Shown here in pieces: positions 1 to 5,933 of a DNA stretch of 5,933 bases. Each line of letters begins with the position of its first letter. Positions within the stretch are counted from its first letter, which is position 1. The notes under the pieces were generated by a model, which was given only the letters and a program-made list of their open reading frames with translations, had not been told where the DNA came from and made no database searches. The position numbers were made by a program, and so were the translations under genes. The stretch is from Candidatus Cloacimonadota bacterium (GTDB taxonomy: Bacteria; Cloacimonadota; Cloacimonadia; JGIOTU-2), in assembly GCA_014384665.1 (NCBI GenBank), contig JACNFI010000069.1:1-5933 (forward strand). Reading direction: 5' to 3'.

Positions 1-14
1 TTCTATATTGCCTA

Positions 15-83
15 TAATGTTTTGCGTGTGCCACGAATCTTCTTGCCTTTCTTCTTGCTTATTGTGGGCACGCTTGTTAGGGG
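15..83 (-). repeat. 69-bp structured repeat, copy 1, attC-like, after the STAND gene
   Basis: Second copy of the repeat at 3835-3903, offset by exactly 3820 bp. It differs at 24, 25, 29, 43, 47 and 56. On the minus strand it starts two bases after the TAA of the STAND gene. Its inner stem pairs better than that of copy 2: GCGTG (73-69) with CACGC (28-24), a 1x2 internal loop, then CCAC (67-64) with GTGG (34-31). CCTA (81-78) can pair with TAGG (14-11). The two copies stop matching just after the minus-strand AACATTA, close to where an integron integrase would cut. Only 14 bp of the window lie beyond it, so the next gene cannot be seen. The attC identity is inferred. Confidence 0.9.
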
Positions 84-85
84 AA

Positions 86-3000
86 TTAATCATCTTTAGG
101 TTTTTTATCATTTATATTTTCCAATAGTGCATCTTGGATTTCCCGTTTCATCTCATTAATTTTGTTAAAGTATTTTTTTTTTAACAGCTTTTCGAATTTA
201 TTTTTTTCAGGTAAATCAATTACAAATTTTTCCAAATTATTAAGAAAATCTTCATTAGCTTTTATTGCTTCTGAATTTGCATAAACATTGTATTCTTGGT
301 TTTCGACAATCATTTTGTACTCGGGAACTAACTCAATAATATTGTCTGGAACTTCTTGAGGTATAAAGCTTTCCCAACGGAAATCATTTGGATCATCCTT
401 TAACCTAATAATCATGCTGGAAGATATTCTATATCCAAACTCATTGAACCTTTTTCTTTTATATACTGGTATCAACCAATAATAATGAATAATTTCTTCT
501 TCCAGAGTTGATAGCTTATCAATTATATTAATCATCTCATTAAATGATTCAAGTGGATTACTGCATTCATAGACTATTGGAATATAAGAAATATGTTCTT
601 CTGACAAATAGTCATCAGCAACCGAAACTTCATTATTTGATATTAACTTCTTGATTTCATTAACTTTGTGATCTTTTCTTCTTACTCTAATTTCACGAAT
701 ATACTTAATTGGATATTCAATAAATTGATCAACATTTTCTATATATCTAAGTTCAAGTAAATCATACAATCTATTATAGAATTTTAATTCATCTTGATTA
801 AACGTGCTTTGCTTAAAATAATCAGGTATATTCTCAAAATATTCATTAAAGAATTTATGAAATTCTGCAAATTTATTAATTGCATCTTTCAAATTATGTA
901 AACATAATTTGACGCTATCGTATTTCTCATTTGCAAATGCTGTATATTGTCTATAGAAGTTGTTTAAAGAAGCAGCCCAATCGCTTAAAATTCTAGCATG
1001 CAGGATACTTTCAATATTTTGAAGGTTTGCATTAATTTCTTTATTTGTTTTATCAAGATATGGTACATGTTCTAATAGCTCACCAACATCTAACCAAAAA
1101 TCATCAAAATTAGCTTTTTTTAATATCTCATCTTTTGGATTTAGACCTTTATACTGTTTCTCTATAAACTTGCTATAGTGTTTCATTATGGTTAGAGATT
1201 TTAATCTCAAATTAAACCAATATTTTTGTACATCATAATATGTAACTGGCTTTTTATAACTTACCATCTGTTTAAATAATTCAGAATTTCTTTTAATATC
1301 AACCTTAGAAATAAGGTATTTTGATTCTATCCTTTTTAAATTATTTGATACTGATGGCTTTAAATTCCCAAATAATGCATCTTTTGGAGCACTGTTATAT
1401 TTTTCAAGATAGGGAAAAAGCATTTTGATTTTTTCAAGTCTTTGGTTAGCTTGATCAGAAATATCCGGATAACTAGATAAAATAGGTATAAAGTAAATTG
1501 TAATCTCATCAGATGTTAATTCTATCTGATAACATTCTAATTCCAATTTGATAAAGCCTAATAATTCATCTTGATTAATCTTCCTAAACTGATGATATAC
1601 AGTTTCATCATAATAGTATAAACCTAAAGTGAAATGACATAGATTTTCAAAATTAATATTCTCGCAATTTATTTTGAAAACCATTTTATCTTTTATTTTA
1701 TCCCAATAAGCGATTTCATAATTTACATAATTACACCAATCCAGAAATATACCAATATTTTTGTAATCTTGTGATCTAATTTCAGTTTTACTTACTTCAA
1801 TGAACTTCTTTACATATTCAATACCGGAATCTACTTTATTTTCTTTTTGAGAAATTTCTTTCAATTTTGGAAAATGACCTTGATTAGGAAATTTGTCAAA
1901 TATTGAATCAAATCCACTTTCCTCACGTTTTGGCATTATTTCATAAGCTAAAAGAGATAAGGCACTAAATCCGATAAGATCATAAGCCTTATTAATCATC
2001 TGTTTGTTTTGTTTAACATAATTGTGGATTCCTGCTTTATAGATTGCACTTATTAAACCGTTAATTTTATCTAAAGAAAGACTATTTATGATTTCTCTAA
2101 ATTCATCTAAAAATCTATCATAATTTATGTTGAATTCTATTAGAAGGTTACTAAAAAAAGTCTGTAGTTGTGTGCAGTCCAAATATTGAAATAATTCTTT
2201 AGCTGTTTCTAAAATTGGTAGATAATCAGTATGTAGTAATTCAACAAGATGCTTAGAGCGAATAAGATGAAAACCTGAAATCGTTTCATCATTAATTACA
2301 ATATATTCATTTTTAAGGGATTCAATTATATCTATTAGATCGTCATTTGAATTAATCAAATTTCTTACTTGTTTGAAACTCAAATTTATACCTACAATTG
2401 ATGCCAGACTGACATATCTTATGATTTTTTTTCTTATTGAAGAATTATTCAATTTACATAATTCAGCTAATTGGTCTTTTAACTTTTCTTCAAGCATCTT
2501 TCCTTGTGTGCAGAGGAACATAAATTCGATTAATAATTCGGGTCCTCCTAAAAGTTCAAAGGCTTTAATTCCGGTTAAATTTGGTTCTTTGACTAATTTT
2601 CTGGTTTTTAGTAAATTAAAAATCTCCTTTGCTTCATTAATATCTAAAAATGGTGTAACGATTTCAAATTCAATATCAGAGTATTTTGAATATTTATGCC
2701 ACTCTTCTTCTCTAACCGATATAAGAAAATCAATATTTTGGGATTCACATCGGGCAATTAATTTTGACCATAATTTTGTGTTTCTATCCAAATTATCAAT
2801 TAAAACCAAAAGTGGTAATCCTATTTTAGATATCGTAGTTAAATATCTTTCAATATTTACTACATCAGTTTCATCTTCTAATTTTCGGATAATAAAAGTT
2901 GTTTCTTTAATTCCATTATCTTTAGCATATCTATATAAAAGAGCTGACTTTCCTTGTCCGCTTGATGCTTTAATAATTGTCGTTCTGTTTTTCTTAAAAC

Positions 3001-3808
3001 TAGTTCTAATGATATTTAGCCATTTCTCTCTTAGAATATCAAGATTCTGTCCAATATGTTCAGGTTGTGTTGTTTTACCCAAATAAAAGTATTCTTCATT
3101 TCCTGTTTTATTCCAATTAATCCTCTCAATCAATCCTTTCCCAAATGCATTATATTCTTCTGAAGATGTTACTTCTTGAATATTATTAAATATTTTGTTT
3201 AATAACAGATAATCAATATTTCCACGTTGTGTAGCAATTTTAAAGTAATCGGAGACCAATTTTTTAAAGATTAGATTTGCAGTTTCTTCTAAGCAATCAC
3301 ATTCAGAGATAATAGAATTTATTGTATTTTCATATATTTCCTCTAGTGAAATTATCTTATAATCAATTAAATTGAAGAGATCATCATATTCATCAGAAGT
3401 TAGACTGATCCTGGGGTTCTTAATAAAATTCTTCTTAGTTTTATTCCTCTTTTTTAGATTATTTTGAAATTCCTTTATTGATGAAGCGAAGGATTTATTA
3501 GTAATAATCTGAAATGATCTAGACTTATCGACTTCATAAGTTTGAATAAAACCTTTTAATACTCCAACAAAATCAGTCCAGGATAATCCATTTTCTCTAT
3601 ATTTCACTTGGATGTATAAAGACTCAGATTTTGCATAATCTATATCTTCTATTCCTTCAAGAGTTAGAATAATGTCCTTATTTTTAAATAATTCCATTGA
3701 TATTAAAACAGAATATAAAATCTGATAATAGACACCATTAATGTTTGATGCACCGTGATATCTTTTTGCAAGTAGAGATTTTAGTTCTTCAATCAAATTT
3801 AACTCCAA
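86..3808 (-). CDS. Avs-like defence protein: Cap4/DUF4297-type nuclease fused to a STAND ATPase
   Basis: Complete 1240-residue protein, probably a cytosolic phage sensor that degrades DNA when triggered. Residues 19-70 fit the Cap4/DUF4297 PD-(D/E)XK dsDNA-nuclease pattern: a GASNINGVYYQ entry helix (19-29), acidic LEGIEDID (50-57) and IQVK (66-69), giving candidate catalytic E51/E54/D55 and Q67-x-K69. The STAND ATPase follows: Walker A ASSGQGKS (281-288, K287), Walker B LLVLIDNLD (333-341, D338/D341), sensor-like SVREEEW (364-370, R366), GGP (421-423), then a probable winged-helix segment to about 530. Residues 530-1240 look helical and match nothing I know; in Avs proteins this part binds the phage trigger. 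No signal peptide or membrane segment is evident. The start is TTG, since an in-frame TAG lies directly upstream; TTG at 3796 is an alternative. It lies between two copies of a 69-bp repeat. The domain plan is well supported; the defence role and the trigger are inferred from the family. Confidence 0.85.
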   Translation of the reverse strand: MELNLIEELKSLLAKRYHGASNINGVYYQILYSVLISMELFKNKDIILTLEGIEDIDYAKSESLYIQVKYRENGLSWTDFVGVLKGFIQTYEVDKSRSFQIITNKSFASSIKEFQNNLKKRNKTKKNFIKNPRISLTSDEYDDLFNLIDYKIISLEEIYENTINSIISECDCLEETANLIFKKLVSDYFKIATQRGNIDYLLLNKIFNNIQEVTSSEEYNAFGKGLIERINWNKTGNEEYFYLGKTTQPEHIGQNLDILREKWLNIIRTSFKKNRTTIIKASSGQGKSALLYRYAKDNGIKETTFIIRKLEDETDVVNIERYLTTISKIGLPLLVLIDNLDRNTKLWSKLIARCESQNIDFLISVREEEWHKYSKYSDIEFEIVTPFLDINEAKEIFNLLKTRKLVKEPNLTGIKAFELLGGPELLIEFMFLCTQGKMLEEKLKDQLAELCKLNNSSIRKKIIRYVSLASIVGINLSFKQVRNLINSNDDLIDIIESLKNEYIVINDETISGFHLIRSKHLVELLHTDYLPILETAKELFQYLDCTQLQTFFSNLLIEFNINYDRFLDEFREIINSLSLDKINGLISAIYKAGIHNYVKQNKQMINKAYDLIGFSALSLLAYEIMPKREESGFDSIFDKFPNQGHFPKLKEISQKENKVDSGIEYVKKFIEVSKTEIRSQDYKNIGIFLDWCNYVNYEIAYWDKIKDKMVFKINCENINFENLCHFTLGLYYYDETVYHQFRKINQDELLGFIKLELECYQIELTSDEITIYFIPILSSYPDISDQANQRLEKIKMLFPYLEKYNSAPKDALFGNLKPSVSNNLKRIESKYLISKVDIKRNSELFKQMVSYKKPVTYYDVQKYWFNLRLKSLTIMKHYSKFIEKQYKGLNPKDEILKKANFDDFWLDVGELLEHVPYLDKTNKEINANLQNIESILHARILSDWAASLNNFYRQYTAFANEKYDSVKLCLHNLKDAINKFAEFHKFFNEYFENIPDYFKQSTFNQDELKFYNRLYDLLELRYIENVDQFIEYPIKYIREIRVRRKDHKVNEIKKLISNNEVSVADDYLSEEHISYIPIVYECSNPLESFNEMINIIDKLSTLEEEIIHYYWLIPVYKRKRFNEFGYRISSSMIIRLKDDPNDFRWESFIPQEVPDNIIELVPEYKMIVENQEYNVYANSEAIKANEDFLNNLEKFVIDLPEKNKFEKLLKKKYFNKINEMKREIQDALLENINDKKPKDD
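3803..3806 (-). promoter_or_regulatory. Possible ribosome binding site GGAG favouring the TTG at 3796
   Basis: The minus strand reads GGAG six bases before a TTG at 3796-3794, the fifth codon of the longest possible STAND ORF. With this site, translation would start at Leu5 and not at the TTG at 3808, which has no purine-rich site in front of it. The protein differs by only four residues. If the organism is a Bacteroidota, Shine-Dalgarno matches are weak predictors, so this is only suggestive. Confidence 0.3.
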
Positions 3809-3834
3809 CTAATCGCTTTTGATTTTATTTCCGC

Positions 3835-3903
3835 TAATGTTTTATGTGAGCCACGAATCTTCCTGCTTTTCTTCTGGCTTATTGTGGGCACGCTTGTTAG
3901 GGG
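3835..3903 (-). repeat. 69-bp structured repeat, copy 2, attC-like, between the two genes
   Basis: Matches positions 15-83 at 63 of 69 bases in the same orientation. The 23 bp at 3881-3903 are identical in both copies and are GC-rich (13 of 23) against AT-rich surroundings. On the minus strand it begins CCCCTAACAAGCGTG five bases after the methyltransferase stop. It can fold: CTAA (3900-3897) pairs with TTAG (3837-3834), GTG (3891-3889) with CAC (3848-3846), and CCAC (3887-3884) with GTGG (3854-3851), around a 29-nt loop. Paired outer boxes, an unpaired spacer and an interrupted inner stem resemble an integron attC site. Against this, the distal box reads ATTAGCG where GTTRRRY is expected. 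The repeat is certain; the attC identity is inferred. No U-tract follows, so it is not a standard intrinsic terminator. Confidence 0.9.
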
Positions 3904-3908
3904 CTTCG

Positions 3909-5933
3909 TTATCCATTTTCAACTATCTCAATTTCCTCTTTTGTCAAACCATAAAGCTCATAAACCATTTGATCGATTTCTTTGTCGGTTTCGTCAATTT
4001 GCTTTTGCAACTTAAGTATTTCATCTTTGTATTTATTGAAATAATATTCCCATTCGTCTTGTTGGGAAAGAGATAGTTTTATCTTTTTCTTTTTCAATTC
4101 AGTTATTAAAGATTTGAAATCATAATCGTAAAATGTTTTCATTTTGTTACTCAATTTTTCAATTTCAAAATTGGTTTCAAGTCGATGCATGAATTTATTG
4201 ATCAGTTCTTGTTTTTGTTTATTTAGAGAAAGCATTAAATCTGCGTTTTCGATGAAGGGTTGTTGTGAAGTTTCAGGAATGAGTTTTATTGGTAATCTTT
4301 TCAGATTTACAGCTTTTACTTCTGCAAAAGTTCTTCCTTTTTCTGGAACTAAGAAATTATAATAGAAATTCATAAGTTTGGAGTTTAGAATACAAACTAA
4401 AACTTCATATTTTAAAACATCATTTCTTAAAACCAAATTGTGAACATTATTTAGAGATAATTGACCATTATGGTCTATTGCTGAAATTATTTTATCACTC
4501 GTTTGCCTTACCATTATTTTAGTTTGAAAAAAATTAAGAGATTGCCTTGGTTCTGCTAAAAAATCACCAAATTTTAACCAATTTGTTTTGCAAGGAACGA
4601 TTAAAAATTTTGTGATATTTCCACCAACAATATAATTTTTAAAGGTTTCATTAATCTTGGTATTTGCATCAAATATTCTGTTTTTAACATCTTCTTTTGT
4701 TTGTTTTGGTTTTCCTTTATTTGTTTGATAAGGTTTTATACCAACTGTGACATCAATAATTTTGTTTAATTCAATGGAATCATTGAGTATTTTATTAACT
4801 ATTTTCAATTTGTCTTTATCAAAAAATAAATTGAAACCTAACTCATAGCATTTTCTCCAGTTATTCTGTGAAATAAATTTGTAAGGTTTGGTTTCTGTCT
4901 CAAAATAATTATAATAATGATTTATTTTTATGTTTTTAGTATTTCTATTTTTTTTTGATAATGTTATGATCGAAGTTTCAGCAGTTACTTCATCAAAAAC
5001 TTGATACTTAAATAATAACAAATTTTCAAATGCACAATTTTCAATTAAGAATTTCCTCAGATTTTTAAAGTAAAACATAGTTAACCAAGTAGAAGGAATA
5101 ATAAATCCTAATTGACCATTCTTTCGTAATAAATTATAAGCTTGTTCAATAAATAATGTATATGTATCAATTTGGTATTCAACTGTGACAAATTTGTTGT
5201 ATAAATATTTTTTTTCTTTTTGTAATAATTTTGCTCCGTAAGGTGGATTTCCAATTACAACATCAAAACCACCATTCTGCATAATTTCAGGAAATTCTTT
5301 ATTCCAGTCAAAAGCTTTGTCACCAGCAATTTCAGGATCATCAATTAATGAATTTCCGCATTTTATATGTTTACTCAAATCTGTTAATTTTCTTCCTTTT
5401 TTAGCAGTTTTCAGCCAAAGTGAAAGTTTGGCGATTTCAACTGATTCTTCATTAATATCAACACCATAAAGATTGTTTTCTAAAACTGCTGTATCAATAT
5501 CAAAAGCAAAATATTGCCCTTTTCGCAGATCAGTTTCGAGATCGATTATAAAATTGTGTTCATCAATTAAAAAATTTAGTGCTTGATTAAGAAATGCTCC
5601 GCTTCCGCAAGCTGGATCAAGAATTTTAAGAGATAGAAGCCATTCCTTGTATTCCTCTAATTTAGCTATAAGTTGTTCACCTTTTTTGGAAAGAACAGGT
5701 TTTGCTTTTTTCGTTTTCTTGAAATAAGTTTCATCAACCGCAATATTATTTATTTCAAGCTCATCTTTTTCCTCTGTGCAAAGTGTTCCGACCGTATTTT
5801 CAACAATATATTTTGTAATGTAATTCGGAGTGTAAAAAACGCCTTCTTTTTTTCTTCTTGTTTGTTTTTTGTCTAAATCTTCTCCGCTGATTTCTGCATT
5901 TAATCTTTCAATATCTGTTAAACTATGCTCAAA
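3909..5933 (-). CDS. Eco57I/type IIG-like N6-adenine methyltransferase or restriction-modification protein (N-terminus outside window)
   Basis: The frame is open from the window edge to TAA at 3911-3909, giving 674 residues of a longer protein. A TTG at 5378 is not the start, because essential motifs lie upstream of it. Numbered from the edge: motif X-like GVFYTP (31-36); SAM-binding motif I DPACGSGAFL (106-115); GVDI (157-160) for the ribose-contacting acidic residue; catalytic motif IV NPPY (229-232); GFIIPSTWL (276-284). Residues about 386-550 resemble the TaqI/Eco57I C-terminal specificity region, with NSKLMNFYY (517-525) and VNLKRLPI (542-549). The end is a charged coiled coil closing with the family tail VYELYGLTKEEIEIVE (657-672). 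The enzyme should methylate adenine N6 in a specific DNA site. Relatives are type IIG single-chain enzymes, with an N-terminal nuclease, or BREX PglX-like methylases. The missing N-terminus prevents a choice. A copy of the 69-bp repeat starts 5 bp after the stop. Confidence 0.9.
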   Translation of the reverse strand, partial: FEHSLTDIERLNAEISGEDLDKKQTRRKKEGVFYTPNYITKYIVENTVGTLCTEEKDELEINNIAVDETYFKKTKKAKPVLSKKGEQLIAKLEEYKEWLLSLKILDPACGSGAFLNQALNFLIDEHNFIIDLETDLRKGQYFAFDIDTAVLENNLYGVDINEESVEIAKLSLWLKTAKKGRKLTDLSKHIKCGNSLIDDPEIAGDKAFDWNKEFPEIMQNGGFDVVIGNPPYGAKLLQKEKKYLYNKFVTVEYQIDTYTLFIEQAYNLLRKNGQLGFIIPSTWLTMFYFKNLRKFLIENCAFENLLLFKYQVFDEVTAETSIITLSKKNRNTKNIKINHYYNYFETETKPYKFISQNNWRKCYELGFNLFFDKDKLKIVNKILNDSIELNKIIDVTVGIKPYQTNKGKPKQTKEDVKNRIFDANTKINETFKNYIVGGNITKFLIVPCKTNWLKFGDFLAEPRQSLNFFQTKIMVRQTSDKIISAIDHNGQLSLNNVHNLVLRNDVLKYEVLVCILNSKLMNFYYNFLVPEKGRTFAEVKAVNLKRLPIKLIPETSQQPFIENADLMLSLNKQKQELINKFMHRLETNFEIEKLSNKMKTFYDYDFKSLITELKKKKIKLSLSQQDEWEYYFNKYKDEILKLQKQIDETDKEIDQMVYELYGLTKEEIEIVENG

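Larger units (their letters stand above)
15..3834 (-). mobile_element. Candidate single-gene cassette: STAND nuclease plus its downstream repeat
   Basis: The distance between equivalent points of the two repeats is 3820 bp. The unit contains one ORF, about 26 bp of leader, two bases between stop and repeat, and one repeat copy. An integron gene cassette has this layout: a promoter-poor single gene ending in its own recombination site. The preceding gene also ends in a repeat copy, which suggests a tandem array. Points against: it is several times larger than a usual cassette, no intI or attI is in the window, and the R' box has ATT instead of GTT in the gene orientation. Homologous recombination between the direct repeats could also mobilise or delete the unit. 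The unit is visible in the sequence; its mobility is inferred. Confidence 0.45.

Noticed and set aside
2373..3086. 237-codon open frame on the plus strand
   Set aside because: It lies antisense within the ATPase coding region of the STAND gene. Its serine/phenylalanine/leucine-rich composition is what antisense of AT-rich coding DNA gives, and it has no recognisable domain.
3835..3903. Intrinsic transcription terminator between the genes
   Set aside because: The stem is short, interrupted and has a 29-nt loop, and no T-run follows it on the coding strand. The second copy in the same relation to a gene fits a repeat or recombination site better.
15..3903. CRISPR repeats
   Set aside because: Only two copies, 3.8 kb apart with a complete gene between them, and each 69 bp long with a gene-end position; no spacer array.
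15..3903. IS element or composite transposon ends
   Set aside because: The copies are direct, not inverted; no transposase is encoded between them and no target-site duplication is visible.
3819..4076. 85-codon plus-strand frame running through the repeat
   Set aside because: It crosses repeat copy 2 and then runs antisense to the methyltransferase C-terminus. Its hydrophobic look comes from T-rich antisense sequence, and it has no family resemblance.
4144..4362. 72-codon plus-strand frame
   Set aside because: Antisense shadow inside the specificity region of the methyltransferase, with no recognisable domain.
3909..5378. The methyltransferase read as a complete 489-residue protein starting at TTG 5378
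   Set aside because: The same frame stays open to 5933 and encodes motif X and the SAM-binding DPACGSG motif upstream, so the gene is longer and cut by the window edge.
5673..5876. 67-codon plus-strand frame resembling a small membrane protein
   Set aside because: Phenylalanine-rich antisense of lysine-rich codons in the methyltransferase N-terminal part; not a credible gene.

Overview
The window is AT-rich and codes almost entirely on the minus strand. It holds two large genes that both look like anti-phage defence genes. The low GC, the lysine/asparagine/isoleucine-rich proteins, the lack of strong ribosome binding sites and the type of restriction-modification (RM) protein suggest a Bacteroidota-like bacterium. 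That is an inference from style; no rRNA or housekeeping marker is present.

Layout in transcription order (minus strand, high to low coordinates). From 5933 to 3909 is the 3' part of a gene for an Eco57I/type IIG-like adenine methyltransferase or restriction-modification protein. Its N-terminus lies outside the window. From 3903 to 3835 is a 69-bp repeat. From 3808 to 86 is a complete gene for a 1240-residue protein with a Cap4/DUF4297-like nuclease domain, a STAND-type ATPase and a long C-terminal region I do not recognise. This plan matches Avs-like phage sensors. From 83 to 15 is a second copy of the 69-bp repeat (63 of 69 identical, same orientation, exactly 3820 bp away). Positions 1-14 hold nothing I can name. 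Genes and repeats together leave no unexplained stretch longer than about 30 bases.

The main structural observation is that each gene is followed, 2-5 bases after its TAA stop, by one copy of a foldable repeat resembling an integron attC site, with an R''-like CCCTAAC and interrupted inner stems. The STAND gene with its downstream repeat is thus packed as a 3820-bp unit with about 26 bp between the preceding repeat and the start codon. This is gene-cassette architecture. The attC reading is not secure: the usually conserved GTT at the far end reads ATT in the gene orientation, no integrase is in view, and 3.8 kb would be very large for a cassette. The safe statement is that two defence genes are each followed by the same structured repeat, so they may have been gathered as mobile units.

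The two genes probably do not form one complex. The RM-like enzyme would act on unmodified incoming DNA. The STAND nuclease would act later, on sensing a phage component. Together they would be layered defences in one accessory region.
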